Origin: Palaeococcus pacificus DY20341
Lineage (GTDB): Archaea > Methanobacteriota_B > Thermococci > Thermococcales > Thermococcaceae
DNA length: 64,000 nucleotides
Reading direction: 5' to 3'
Assembly (NCBI RefSeq): GCF_000725425.1
Contig: NZ_CP006019.1
Span: 1,116,001-1,180,000 of the forward strand
Below are positions 42,491 through 51,117 of this stretch, one piece after another (the stretch's first letter is position 1; the number at the start of each line of letters is the position of its first letter). Made by a program: the position numbers and the translations under genes. Under the pieces are notes generated by a model. It was not told where the DNA came from and did not search any database. It saw only the letters and a program-made list of their open reading frames with translations.

Positions 42491-43519
42491 ATGGATACAG
42501 GGACACATTTGACTAAAAAAACGACATGTTTGCACCTAACCTCTGTAAAAACGAGAAATATCATAGTTAACTACTCTGATACAGATGTATTGGGTATGAT
42601 ATATGATACATTTAGCGTCCTCCTCAACAGGCAAAGAAAAAACGGTCTAAATGCTTCCCTTAAATTTGAACTAAGCCCTGGAGAGACGCAATTTTTTATT
42701 AGAAAGAAAATTCCGGGCATTTTACACGTTAAATTAGCTGAAAAAGGTGTCAAGTTCACACTGTTGACTAAAAAGGGTAATCTTGTAATCACAGATCTTT
42801 CAAAATTAATCACATTCTTTGGAGCCATTAATCTAAAGTATGATGGCAGTTCTTTGAGAATAGAACATCGTGGAAAATCTCAGGAGTTTATTGAGGTGAG
42901 GGATATAAACCAAGTGGATTTTTCCGTAAACACATACATATTCAAGGATGACCGGTTTATCTTAGTCAAACCTCCACGCCCAGATGCCCCACCTCTCGTT
43001 ACAAAGCTTCTCTACCTTTCAAAGCTTTTTAAAAGAGTATTTTTAGTAGAAGGCGAATCGGATGAGGCAATTTTAAGAGTATTCATGGAAAAGCTTGGCA
43101 TTAAAGAAGACGTCGTATTTTTGTGGTTAGACGGCAAAGACAACCTTACGGAGATCCTTAAGCGAGCCCCTTTACCTCCTAATGTATTGGCTATTGTTGA
43201 TAATGACTACCCCCAAGAAAGTCTCAACATACACAAATGGAAAAGAGGCGAAATTGAGGATTACCTTCTAGTGCCTGATGCTATATCCAAGCTCCTGAAC
43301 AAGAAAGGGATAGATGTTGATAGGGATGAAATTGAAAAAGAGTTGCAACGATTAAGCGGGGCAAAGGGTTCGGCAGTTTTAAAGGGGATATTTAAAAAAT
43401 ATGGTTTGAACTATCTAAAAGTGCGTGATGGGCCGCGTTTAGCGGAATATATTTCAAAAAAAGATATTGATGAGGAGATTGTGGAAGTTATAAAATTTGC
43501 ATATGCACAAAATTTTTAA
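42491..43519 (+). CDS. Stand-alone OLD-type TOPRIM-domain protein
   Basis: A 342-residue protein. The C-terminal half holds a TOPRIM domain: RVFLVEGESDEAILRVFMEKL (about 183-203, catalytic glutamate), FLWLDGKDN (about 213-221), LAIVDNDYP (D-x-D) and GEIEDYLLVPDAI, as in OLD-family nucleases. The SMC-like ATPase that normally precedes it is absent. The first 165 residues form a beta-rich domain I do not recognise. GGGGATA lies just before ATG 42491. Its last codons overlap the palindrome that precedes the MinD operon. A nuclease or defence role is inferred from the domain only. Confidence 0.7.
   Translation: MDTGTHLTKKTTCLHLTSVKTRNIIVNYSDTDVLGMIYDTFSVLLNRQRKNGLNASLKFELSPGETQFFIRKKIPGILHVKLAEKGVKFTLLTKKGNLVITDLSKLITFFGAINLKYDGSSLRIEHRGKSQEFIEVRDINQVDFSVNTYIFKDDRFILVKPPRPDAPPLVTKLLYLSKLFKRVFLVEGESDEAILRVFMEKLGIKEDVVFLWLDGKDNLTEILKRAPLPPNVLAIVDNDYPQESLNIHKWKRGEIEDYLLVPDAISKLLNKKGIDVDRDEIEKELQRLSGAKGSAVLKGIFKKYGLNYLKVRDGPRLAEYISKKDIDEEIVEVIKFAYAQNF
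43489..43511 (+). promoter_or_regulatory. Palindromic site A before the ferredoxin-MinD operon
   Basis: TTATAAAATT (43490-43498) is followed by TGCATATGCA (43498-43507), a perfect 10-bp palindrome within GCATATGCACAAAA. The same 14-mer precedes both NifX-like genes at 55.13 and 55.79 kb. Here it lies just after the TATA-like element, a repressor-type position; a second TATA-like TTTTTAAAC lies downstream. Confidence 0.6.
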
Positions 43520-43553
43520 ACTTTTAGGTTTGCCTAATTCTGGAGGTGTTGAG

Positions 43554-44417
43554 ATGCAGATAGCAATTAGTGGTGGAAAAGGTGGAACCGGGAAATCAAC
43601 GGTTGCTACAAATCTAGCAATTGCTTTAAGAGATTACTTTGATTTGGTCTTAGCTGATTTAGATGTTGAGGCTCCAAACGATCACATTCTTTTAGGTGTT
43701 GAGCTCCAGAACGAAGAGCCGGTAAATTCATTCATGCCCCGTTTTGATTATTCTAAATGTATTAAGTGTCGTAAATGTGCTGAAGTATGTGAAGAGCACG
43801 CAATAATAACAATGAAGGATGGGACTCCTTTTTTAATGCCAACTCTCTGCTCTGGTTGTGCTGCTTGTCAAATAGTCTGCCCCGTTGATGGTGCCATCAT
43901 TGAAGGGCAAAAGCTTATGGGTCACACCTATGCGAGCGAAACGCCCTACAACTTCATACTTATCACAGGTCGGCTTTTGGAAGGGGAAGAAAGGGCAATG
44001 CCTATTGTTGCCACAGCAAAGAAAAGGGCTCAAAGCTTAAACAAAGAGCTTTTGGTAGTTGATACTGCTGCAGGAACGAGCAATACAGTTTCAAAAGCAC
44101 TAGAAGACTCAGAGCTTATAATCGCCGTAACAGAGCCAACTCCTCTTGGCCTGCATGACTTGAGTTTAATCCTTAAGCTTGCGAGGATAATGAATGTGGA
44201 AGCTTGGGTTGTTGTGAATAGGAGCGACCTTGGAGATGTTGAGAATATTGAGGGAGTTGCGGAAGAATACGGCGCTAAAATTGTTGCTGAAATCCCTTAT
44301 AGTGAGGCTATAATTAAGAGCTACGTTAAAGGGGAGCCTATTGTATTGAGCGATTCTCCAGAGGCTGGAATATTCAAAGAACTTGCTGAAAAAGTTGCTG
44401 AGCACTTAAGGAGGTGA
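43554..44417 (+). CDS. MinD-superfamily ATPase with inserted ferredoxin domain (first copy)
   Basis: A 287-residue deviant-Walker ATPase of the MinD/Mrp/NBP35 class. The P-loop is GGKGGTGKSTVATN at residues 7-20. An insert from about 65 to 110 carries two four-cysteine clusters, CIKCRKCAEVC and CSGCAACQIVCP, for two [4Fe-4S] centres. The ATPase then resumes with LLVVDTAAGTSN. Such proteins are thought to act in Fe-S or metal-cofactor assembly. GGAGGTG before ATG 43554 fixes the start. It is followed four bases later by a paralogue, with the RBS spanning the stop. Confidence 0.9.
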   Translation: MQIAISGGKGGTGKSTVATNLAIALRDYFDLVLADLDVEAPNDHILLGVELQNEEPVNSFMPRFDYSKCIKCRKCAEVCEEHAIITMKDGTPFLMPTLCSGCAACQIVCPVDGAIIEGQKLMGHTYASETPYNFILITGRLLEGEERAMPIVATAKKRAQSLNKELLVVDTAAGTSNTVSKALEDSELIIAVTEPTPLGLHDLSLILKLARIMNVEAWVVVNRSDLGDVENIEGVAEEYGAKIVAEIPYSEAIIKSYVKGEPIVLSDSPEAGIFKELAEKVAEHLRR

Positions 44418-44421
44418 GAGC

Positions 44422-45309
44422 ATGCAAGTTGTTATCGCGAGTGGAAAAGGTGGCGTTGGAAAATCAACTATTACGGCTTCGCTGATTTATTTGCTCAAGG
44501 ATAAGTATAAGCTCATAGTGGTTGACGCCGACGCTGATGCTCCCAACCTTCATCTACTCTTTGGTGTTGAGAAGTGGGAGGAACAAAAAGAGTTAGTTGG
44601 AGCAAAAGTTGCGAGGATAAACCAAGAGACCTGCATTCGCTGTGGCATCTGTGCTGAAAGATGTCCTTATGACAGCATAAAGTTTGTAAATGGTAGCTAT
44701 GTTGTGAATGTGCTCACTTGTGAAGGGTGTGGCGTTTGTAAGCTTGTATGTCCTGTCCAGAATACAATAACGCTTGAAGAGGTTCGCTCAGGAATTGTAA
44801 GGAAAACGATAACCAATTATGGATTTCCGCTGATTTCAGCTCAATTGGATGTGGGAAGGCCTAACTCCGGCAAGCTTGTTACGGAAGAAAAAGGGTGGGC
44901 TAAGAAGATTGTGGAAAAGCAAAATTTAGAGCACATGATAGTTGACTCTGCTGCTGGAATTGGCTGTCAAGTTATAGCGAGTGTTGGTGGAGCAGATGTT
45001 GCCATATTAATAGCGGAACCAACTCCGGCTTCACTGAGCGACTTAAAGAGAGTCTACAAAGTTGTGCAGCACTTTAGAATACCAGCGTATTTAATAATCA
45101 ACAAAGCTGACATTAATCTCGGATTTAAAGGCATTCATGAGTTCGCAGAACGAGAAGGAATGCCAATTTTAGGTGAAATTCCTTATGATAGGGCTATTCC
45201 AGACTCAATGGTTCAAATGAAGCCAGTTGTTGAAGCTTTTCCAGATTCGAAGGCAAGCAAAGCTCTAAAAGAAATTGCAAAGACTGTTGAGGAAGAGATT
45301 TTAAGATGA
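44422..45309 (+). CDS. MinD-superfamily ATPase with inserted ferredoxin domain (second copy)
   Basis: A 295-residue paralogue of the preceding protein. The P-loop SGKGGVGKSTITAS lies at residues 6-19. The clusters are CIRCGICAERCP and CEGCGVCKLVCP, both full ferredoxin-type motifs; the first protein lacks the proline after its first cluster. MIVDSAAGIGCQ is the switch region. The two probably form a heterodimer, since MinD-type ATPases work as dimers. AGGAGGTGAG links it to the first gene as one operon. Confidence 0.9.
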   Translation: MQVVIASGKGGVGKSTITASLIYLLKDKYKLIVVDADADAPNLHLLFGVEKWEEQKELVGAKVARINQETCIRCGICAERCPYDSIKFVNGSYVVNVLTCEGCGVCKLVCPVQNTITLEEVRSGIVRKTITNYGFPLISAQLDVGRPNSGKLVTEEKGWAKKIVEKQNLEHMIVDSAAGIGCQVIASVGGADVAILIAEPTPASLSDLKRVYKVVQHFRIPAYLIINKADINLGFKGIHEFAEREGMPILGEIPYDRAIPDSMVQMKPVVEAFPDSKASKALKEIAKTVEEEILR

Positions 45310-45334
45310 CTTTTCTATTTCTCTCGCTTACCAA

Positions 45335-45360
45335 TTTTTAAATAACATAATCGTGATTAT
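45335..45360 (+). promoter_or_regulatory. TATA box and inverted repeat before the CPBP-like gene
   Basis: TTTTTAAATAAC (45335-45346) is followed by ATAATC-GT-GATTAT (45347-45360), a perfect six-base inverted repeat overlapping the expected start site. The ATG at 45367 follows at once, so the mRNA is probably leaderless. Confidence 0.35.
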
Positions 45361-45366
45361 ATAACC

Positions 45367-46164
45367 ATGATTATGCAGAGCTCAAATAATTTAGCGAGCA
45401 GAAAAATAAGGAGCATCATACTATTTTACTTGCTCGTCTATCTAATTGTCTACGGCTCAACGTTTGTTATAAACTCCTATTTGAAAACCTCTCACGTTCT
45501 TTTATATCTCACAACAACGATTGGAACTATATTAGTAGGGATGTTTTTAGCTGCTCTTCTCATATTAAAGTTAAATAACAAAAAATTAACTCCCTCCATT
45601 TTTGGAATTAGGGGAGAGGGGATAAAAGAAAGCTTTCTGTTAGCTGCAGCCCTTTCAACGCCCATTCCGCTGCTTTGGCTCATAGGCATAAAAATTGTGG
45701 GTATTGATACATTATTAGTTGCTGCCAAACCCTCTTGGGTGAATTTCCCAATTTCGTTAGGAATTTTAATCTTTGCAGTTCTATTTTGGGTTTTAGTTGG
45801 CACCGTTGCTTTTGCTTTTTGGCAGGCTTTTCCCTATGAGCTCATGCATGGCATTTCTCCTAAATTTGCAATATTTTTAATAGCGATTTTATGGTCCGGG
45901 CTATATAATACGCCCCTACTGACTGGAAAGCTTGATCCCGCTGACATTTTCTTCTTTGGCTTCCTGTTCACTTGGGTTTATCACAAAACAAGAAACAGCA
46001 TAGGGATTGTGATAGCATATCTTTTGAATGAAAATCCCTTGTGGTGGGTAATAGCGGCAATATTTGGAGCAAATATCAGAATAGCATTCATGGTTTTTCT
46101 TATTTTTAGAGCCTTGATATGTGCTATATCGCTGATATTAATATTTGAGAGACTTTACCGATAA
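45367..46164 (+). CDS. CPBP-like membrane protein, catalytic residues apparently lost
   Basis: A 265-residue membrane protein with about eight helices. The layout and the pair AFAFWQAFPYEL and LWSGLYNTPLL resemble the two core motifs of CPBP (CAAX protease/bacteriocin-processing) proteins. The usual glutamates (EExxxR) and the histidine of the second motif are not seen. It may be a non-catalytic relative. It follows the MinD operon by 57 bases but has its own TATA box and no Shine-Dalgarno site, so it is probably leaderless; ATG 45373 is an alternative start. Confidence 0.6.
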   Translation: MIMQSSNNLASRKIRSIILFYLLVYLIVYGSTFVINSYLKTSHVLLYLTTTIGTILVGMFLAALLILKLNNKKLTPSIFGIRGEGIKESFLLAAALSTPIPLLWLIGIKIVGIDTLLVAAKPSWVNFPISLGILIFAVLFWVLVGTVAFAFWQAFPYELMHGISPKFAIFLIAILWSGLYNTPLLTGKLDPADIFFFGFLFTWVYHKTRNSIGIVIAYLLNENPLWWVIAAIFGANIRIAFMVFLIFRALICAISLILIFERLYR

Positions 46165-46199
46165 GCATAAAGCTAAGCAACTTGTTAGTATTTTTCAAG

Positions 46200-47300
46200 A
46201 TGGCGAAGTGTGAACTATGTGGTTATGAGTCTGAAGAAATTAGCGAATCAATTGGAGTATGTGTTAACTGCCTTAGGGGAAACCCTCAAAAAGCTTTAAC
46301 AAAAGTTATGAAGTCTCATTTCAAATGGCGCGAGCTAATAAACTTACCTTCTCTTCCTCCTCAAGAGGGAGAACTTTCCTGCAAAATCTGCGTTAATGAG
46401 TGCAAAATTCCAAGAGATAGCTCTGGTTACTGTGGTATAATATGGAACAAAGGGGGAAGGCTAACAACGATAACTGGAAGCTTTAACAAGGCTTACTTGC
46501 ATTGGTATCTCGATCCTCATCCAACCAACTGCGTCGCTGAGCCCGTTTGCCCGGAGAGAAAACATTATGGCTTTTACAATTTGGCCGTTTTCTTTGCAGG
46601 CTGTAACTTAGATTGCCTTTTTTGCCAGAACGTTCAGCACAAATACATGATAAAGGATGGGAAAGTAGATCTTCAGGAGGGCATTGTTTTAAGTTTTAGT
46701 GAGCTTTCAAATGTGGCGATGAGGAGTAAAGTTTCCTGCATCTGCTATTTTGGAGGAGATCCAACGCCGCACAGCATCTATGCACTTAAAGTTTCGAGAG
46801 AAGTTCAAAAGCGTTCAAAAGAAGGCAATGTAACTAAAAGGATTTGCTGGGAGACAAATGGCTTAGAGAATCCAAAGATAATGAAGGAGATGGCAAAGCT
46901 TAGCCTTGAAAGTGGGGGGATTGTTAAGATTGACTGGAAAGCTTACACATCAAGCATTTACCAAGCTTTAACAGGCATAAACGGAGAAAAAGCTCTAAGA
47001 AGAGTTAAAGAGAATGTTAAGCTGCTTATAGAGATGGGTAAGGAAAGAGAACTTCCGCTTTTAGTCGTTAGCACTTTGGTTGTTCCGCATTACATTGATG
47101 AATTTGAAGTGTATAATATAGCTAAATACATAGCTGAGCTAAATCCAGAGACGCCTTATGTTCTGCTGGCTTTTGCTCCACAGCATTTAATGCACGATGT
47201 TCCAACCACAAGCAGAAAGCAGATGGAAAGTGTTTACAAAGCCGCTTTAGATGCTGGATTGGGGAGAGTTTACATTGGAAATATCTGGCTACTCAGATAA
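46200..47300 (+). CDS. Radical SAM protein of the PflA-like/AmmeMemoRadiSam group
   Basis: A 366-residue radical SAM enzyme. An N-terminal zinc-ribbon-like segment (CELC and CVNC within the first 30 residues) is followed by CKIC...CKIPRDSSGYCG and the radical SAM cluster motif GCNLDCLFCQN, with CYFGGDPTPH after it. This combination matches the COG1180-type activase-like proteins, which in many archaea occur with MEMO and AMMECR1 proteins. The substrate is unknown. ATG 46200 has no clear Shine-Dalgarno site. The end overlaps the convergent DUF134 gene by 12 bases. Confidence 0.85.
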   Translation: MAKCELCGYESEEISESIGVCVNCLRGNPQKALTKVMKSHFKWRELINLPSLPPQEGELSCKICVNECKIPRDSSGYCGIIWNKGGRLTTITGSFNKAYLHWYLDPHPTNCVAEPVCPERKHYGFYNLAVFFAGCNLDCLFCQNVQHKYMIKDGKVDLQEGIVLSFSELSNVAMRSKVSCICYFGGDPTPHSIYALKVSREVQKRSKEGNVTKRICWETNGLENPKIMKEMAKLSLESGGIVKIDWKAYTSSIYQALTGINGEKALRRVKENVKLLIEMGKERELPLLVVSTLVVPHYIDEFEVYNIAKYIAELNPETPYVLLAFAPQHLMHDVPTTSRKQMESVYKAALDAGLGRVYIGNIWLLR

Positions 47301-47636
47301 TTCCTCTCCTTTTGGAACTTCGTTTCCCTGAGCTAAAATTATCAGCTCCCTTCCTTCAACAAGCATTTGAGCAACTTTCTTCCTTGCTGAGCTTAAAGCT
47401 CTCCAAATTGTTCCTCTCGAAACGCCCATTCTTTTTCCAGCCTCTTCTTGCGTTAAGCCCTCATAATCCACCAATCTCAAAGCCTCAAACTCCTCATAGG
47501 TCATAAAAATCGGTGGTTGAGGAGGCCCAATAGGTGGACGGGCTGGATAGAAGTGCTTAATTTCCGGAATAACCCCAATGAAACGCATCTTTCTCCTTCT
47601 GCCTCTCCCTTTACCTCTTCCCATTCCCCAAGGCAT
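47289..47636 (-). CDS. DUF134 DNA-binding protein
   Basis: A 115-residue protein of the DUF134 family. The N-terminus is Gly/Arg-rich (GMGRGKGRGRRR). A Pro-rich segment follows, then a sigma-70-region-4-like HTH: MTYEEFEALRLVDYEGLTQ, EEAGKRMGVSRGTIWRALSSAR. Members are often encoded with NifX-like and MinD-ferredoxin proteins, which both occur in this window, so a regulatory role in that set is plausible. GGTG before ATG 47636 supports the start. A TATA-like CTCTATAAATCC lies upstream; the shared palindrome is not seen at this promoter. Confidence 0.85.
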   Translation of the reverse strand: MPWGMGRGKGRGRRRKMRFIGVIPEIKHFYPARPPIGPPQPPIFMTYEEFEALRLVDYEGLTQEEAGKRMGVSRGTIWRALSSARKKVAQMLVEGRELIILAQGNEVPKGEELSE

Positions 47637-47755
47637 TTTAACACCAAACAAGAACTCTCATTTAGGATTTATAGAGGTTTCCCTTAATATCTCGAGAAAA
47701 TGGACATGCCTTAAGAAAGAAGTTCCATTAATTAAACAACTTAAGGGCAAAACTT

Positions 47756-48301
47756 TTACTTGAGAATATACTCCCATCCAGGCTGCCAAGCTTTCTTTTT
47801 TCTCCAATCCTCATCAATAGCTTGTTTCCAGGTTTTGTTGTTTAATAAAACCTCCAAAGCCAATTGAGGCGCTTGATGAGCAACAATAGCAATCTCTCTT
47901 CCATCATAATTTTTCTTCAGGAATTTGAGAAAATCGGCAATTCTTCTTTCGACGTCTTTATAGCTTTCTCCATTTGGGAATGGACTGTTAACATAATCAA
48001 TCATCCTGTCCTTGAAGTCTCTTGCTGGTTTTCTGGTAAAATCACCATAATCAATTTCTCTTAATCTTTCATCTTGAATAATTTTGTATTTATCACCAAA
48101 GATAAGCTTAGCAGAATCAACAGCCCTCTTTAAATCAGAACAGAAAACAGCATCATAGCATCTATTAGAAACTAATTTTCCAAGTTCCTTAGCTTGCTTA
48201 ATGCCCAGTTTGGATAATTCCCCTGGAAGCCATCCAGTGGCTAAATCTTGTTCGTTATCTATCGTTGTTCCATGTACAAAATATGTGATTTTAACAACCA
48301 T
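47756..48301 (-). CDS. Histidine phosphatase superfamily protein with an altered RHG motif
   Basis: A 181-residue phosphoglycerate mutase-like protein. The N-terminal motif reads YFVHGTTIDNE where active members have RHGET; the histidine is kept but the arginine is replaced by valine. FCSDLKRAVDSAKLI, DERLREIDYGDFTRK and the second histidine IVAHQAP are conserved. It could be a phosphatase with changed specificity or an inactive relative. GGAGGG six bases before ATG 48301 fixes the start. Confidence 0.82.
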   Translation of the reverse strand: MVVKITYFVHGTTIDNEQDLATGWLPGELSKLGIKQAKELGKLVSNRCYDAVFCSDLKRAVDSAKLIFGDKYKIIQDERLREIDYGDFTRKPARDFKDRMIDYVNSPFPNGESYKDVERRIADFLKFLKKNYDGREIAIVAHQAPQLALEVLLNNKTWKQAIDEDWRKKKAWQPGWEYILK

Positions 48302-48420
48302 ATGTTTCCCTCCATGTTTCAAACTTTGATTTATTTAGGTATAAATCTACCGCTTCAACTTCGTTTTAATCCATCAAAGGGCTTTTTTAGTATAAGGCAC
48401 TAAATTGTTTTGGTGAAAGC

Positions 48421-48768
48421 ATGAAAAAATTATTAGCTGTTATCTCGGTATTACTTATAGTGGGAGCAGTGCTCGCTTGGAACTATGTAGGGGATAAAGA
48501 AGTGATTACGTTGAGGGCCACCTTTAGGATGGGCGGTGTGAGCTATAAAGGTTATGAAATGCGTGGAGATACGCTGATATTCAAATTCGAGCGCAAAGGT
48601 GATGTCTTTATCCAAGTAATAACCCAAAAAGAGGTCACTGAGAGAATCAAGGGAAGTCCAAGCAGAGTCCTCATGGAGGTAAGCACCAACGGGCGTGCTG
48701 AGGTGTATGAGGCCAGGCTGGTGGAGGAAGATGGAGAAAGAAAAATTTACGAAGCCTCAGAGCTTTGA
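48421..48768 (+). CDS. Small exported or membrane-anchored protein of unknown function
   Basis: A 115-residue protein with an N-terminal hydrophobic signal or anchor (about residues 3-20) followed by a beta-rich domain. No family was recognised. GGTGAAAGC precedes the ATG. Its 3' end overlaps the start of a small zinc-finger gene by 38 bases in another frame, suggesting coupling. Confidence 0.55.
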   Translation: MKKLLAVISVLLIVGAVLAWNYVGDKEVITLRATFRMGGVSYKGYEMRGDTLIFKFERKGDVFIQVITQKEVTERIKGSPSRVLMEVSTNGRAEVYEARLVEEDGERKIYEASEL

Positions 48769-48880
48769 ACTAATTTGTCCTTTCTGCGGCTATAAGGCCA
48801 AGGATTTGGAAGATTTGAAGAGGCATGTTGTAGAGAAGCATACCTTAAATAGGGAAGATGTTAGAGGGGTGAGGTTTTAG
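48731..48880 (+). CDS. Small C2H2-type zinc-finger protein
   Basis: A 49-residue protein with one clear C2H2 motif, CPFCGYKAKDLEDLKRH followed by VVEKH. Such single-finger proteins are common in archaea and may bind nucleic acid. GGTGGAGGAAG lies directly before ATG 48731, inside the end of the preceding gene. Length and motif support it as real; the target is unknown. Confidence 0.7.
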   Translation: MEKEKFTKPQSFELICPFCGYKAKDLEDLKRHVVEKHTLNREDVRGVRF

Positions 48881-48938
48881 CCACCCGCTCAAGAAGATTA
48901 ATAAAGGCCAGCAGATAGAGTCTTTAATGGTGAGGAGA

Positions 48939-49394
48939 ATGAAGTTTAAAGTCGTGGAGAGAAAGATAGGGTGGCATAAGGACTTTGACAGTTCCCACTT
49001 TTTAGCTCTTCCTTATGATAGCAAATGTTTGAGAATCCATGGGCACACCTACAATGTGGATGTGGAAATCTGGGGTGAGCTCAACGAGAACGGTATGATT
49101 TTTGACTTCAATCATTTGAGCCAGCTCATCAAAAAGCTTGACCACAGGATTATAACGAGCGCTGAATGGGTCAGAGAAGAGGGAGATTACCTTATAATCC
49201 AGCAGAATGAAAAGGAGCTCAGAATTCCAAAGGGTGAAGTTGTTCTTATCGATGCTTCAAATGTTACAGCTGAGCTTATAGCTGAGTGGTTTGCTAAGAG
49301 GGTAGCGGAGAAAGCAGGAGAAAATGTGAAGCGCATAAGAGTTAAGGTGTGGGAAGACCCGAGGAGCTATGCAGAGATAACTTTGGAGCGTTAG
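48939..49394 (+). CDS. 6-pyruvoyltetrahydropterin synthase/QueD family protein
   Basis: A 151-residue T-fold enzyme. Zinc ligands are seen in FDSSHFLALPYDSKCLRIHGHTYNVDV (His and the HGH pair, with the catalytic cysteine between them), and DFNHLSQLIKKLDHRII provides the catalytic aspartate-histidine. Archaeal members make 6-carboxytetrahydropterin for archaeosine/queuosine-type tRNA bases or contribute to pterin synthesis. ATG 48939 follows GGTGAGGAGA. It is not in an obvious pathway operon. Confidence 0.85.
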   Translation: MKFKVVERKIGWHKDFDSSHFLALPYDSKCLRIHGHTYNVDVEIWGELNENGMIFDFNHLSQLIKKLDHRIITSAEWVREEGDYLIIQQNEKELRIPKGEVVLIDASNVTAELIAEWFAKRVAEKAGENVKRIRVKVWEDPRSYAEITLER

Positions 49395-49545
49395 CACTTC
49401 TTTCAGCTTTATTTTAGTGTTGGTATTTAACAAATTTTGCTTATCTTATGCAGTTTTTTGTGTAATAAAGTTAAAATTTTGTAAAGAAAAACATTAAATA
49501 TTACAAGGTTTGAGTTAGACTTATAAAAATTTGGAGGCGAACATT

Positions 49546-49977
49546 GTGAAGTGGATAACGCGAGAGCATGTCCACGTTGATAGGGTTGCCTGTCCGTGGC
49601 TTATAAAGAGATTCATTGACCCGGATGCGGAGTTTATTTTTGTGCCCCGTGATACTGACCCCGCCACGATAATGGAAGGAATACCCTTTGATTTTAAAGG
49701 CGTGGAGCTCGGCCACCATGATGGAAAGTGCTCCTTTGATGCATTCGTGGAGAAGTACAACATCACCGATCCCGCGGTTTTGAAGATTGCCGAGATTGTA
49801 AGGGAAGCTGACACACATGTGGAGAACCCATCGCCTCTAGCGGTTGCCCTTGATATTCTCGCGCGGGGTTACCGCATGATCTGTAAGGACGACTATGAAA
49901 CGCTTGAGAAGGAGTTCTACTTATACGATGCTATGTATGCATACTTCAAGAAGCAGGTTGAAGAGAGCAAAGGTTAA
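49546..49977 (+). CDS. ChrB-type chromate resistance-like protein
   Basis: A 143-residue protein matching the C-terminal domain of ChrB: WITREHVHVDRVACPWLIKRFIDPDAEFIFVP, FDFKGVELGHHDGKCSFDAF and EIVREADTH. ChrB in bacteria senses chromate. The isolated domain is widespread and may be a metal-dependent enzyme. GTG 49546 follows GGAGGCG at six bases. There is no chromate transporter next to it. Confidence 0.8.
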   Translation: MKWITREHVHVDRVACPWLIKRFIDPDAEFIFVPRDTDPATIMEGIPFDFKGVELGHHDGKCSFDAFVEKYNITDPAVLKIAEIVREADTHVENPSPLAVALDILARGYRMICKDDYETLEKEFYLYDAMYAYFKKQVEESKG

Positions 49978-50093
49978 TTCTTTTACCATTTTTTTGGCTT
50001 TATGCTTTATGTCAGGTTTCTAATATCTAAGTTAAAATAACACACCTAAAGGGTTAAATTCTTCTTTTGCTTAACTAATCTTGAGGTGATATC

Positions 50094-50516
50094 ATGAGAT
50101 TTTCAAAAGGAAGAGCATTTCTTTTTAGGGTGCCTGAGGGAGAGGAATTTTTGAGCTTTGTTAATACTTTTGCAAAAAAGAATAACGTTATAATTGGGAC
50201 TGTGAGTGCGATTGGAACGCTTAAAAATCCTAAAATCGGCTACTTTGAGGAGGACAAAGGGAACTACAAGGTTATATCTCTTGAAGGCACCTACGAGCTA
50301 ATATCTGCTCTGGGCAACATTACTCTAAAAGATAGAGCGCCTTTCGCACACATCCACGTCTCACTTGGCGATAGTGAAGGGAAAGTACTCGGCGGCCATC
50401 TCATAGAAGGGGAGGTCTTTGTGGTTGAGGTGTTCATCCAGGAGTTGCTCGGCGAGCCCCTCGAAAGAAAGCCGCAGGAAAATGGACTAGCTTTATGGGA
50501 TGAGGTCAGTCTTTAA
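50094..50516 (+). CDS. PPC/DUF296-domain protein
   Basis: A 140-residue trimer-forming PPC-domain protein: FRVPEGEEFLSFVNTFAKKNNVIIGTVSAIGTL, HIHVSLGDSEGKVLGGHL and EVFIQEL. In plants this domain is fused to AT-hooks; stand-alone prokaryotic forms have unknown function and bind a small ligand or metal through the histidines. GAGGTGATATC before ATG 50094 supports the start. The 3' end overlaps the convergent DUF998 gene by four bases. Confidence 0.85.
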   Translation: MRFSKGRAFLFRVPEGEEFLSFVNTFAKKNNVIIGTVSAIGTLKNPKIGYFEEDKGNYKVISLEGTYELISALGNITLKDRAPFAHIHVSLGDSEGKVLGGHLIEGEVFVVEVFIQELLGEPLERKPQENGLALWDEVSL

Positions 50517-51073
50517 TTTCTCCTTCTTCTCTTGAAAATTAACACATAAACCCAAATCGCGACTGCGGCCGAGATGATTAACTCTGGGATTGCCACACCT
50601 CTAAATCTTCTCATTGCCAAGAACGCAAGGAGCCATCCTATAATGAAGAGCAAAGTCGTGAAGGATCCGAAGGACTTGTCTCCCTCTATGTAGAATCCAA
50701 TTCCTGCTATTAGCATCCCAACGCTGCAGCTTACAAAGAATCCCACACTAACATGATAATGAGGGCCCGTCCCCTCGGGAAAAATTCCTATGAGCGCCAA
50801 AAAGACTAGTCCCATGATGAAAATTCCTATACCGAGCTTTCCGATGTTATTTGTCTCTTCAAATAGGGCTGTTGCATAGTAAATCCCCAGAAGTGCTGCT
50901 ATAATCAGGGATATGTTCATAATCCAGTTATAAGGCAAACTGACCCTTCCAAGATCGCTTATGGCATTATCGGTTATGCTCCACCAGGAGCGATTTATGA
51001 TGATTGCAACGAAAATTCCCCCTAATCCAATAAGGGGTGCACAAATACCAGCCAATCGCTGGCTTCTTCTCAA
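50513..51073 (-). CDS. DUF998-family membrane protein
   Basis: A 186-residue membrane protein with about six helices. It contains WWSITDNAISDLGRVS near the N-terminus and GTGPHYHVSVGF in the middle, typical of DUF998, whose function is unknown. TTG 51073 is proposed because GGGTGA lies five bases upstream; an earlier in-frame GTG at 51121 has none and overlaps the previous stop. It is probably cotranscribed with the small gene upstream. Confidence 0.75.
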   Translation of the reverse strand: MRRSQRLAGICAPLIGLGGIFVAIIINRSWWSITDNAISDLGRVSLPYNWIMNISLIIAALLGIYYATALFEETNNIGKLGIGIFIMGLVFLALIGIFPEGTGPHYHVSVGFFVSCSVGMLIAGIGFYIEGDKSFGSFTTLLFIIGWLLAFLAMRRFRGVAIPELIISAAVAIWVYVLIFKRRRRN

Positions 51074-51117
51074 TAGTATCACCCTTTCCCCATTATCTAG
51101 CCTTAACGCATAAATGC

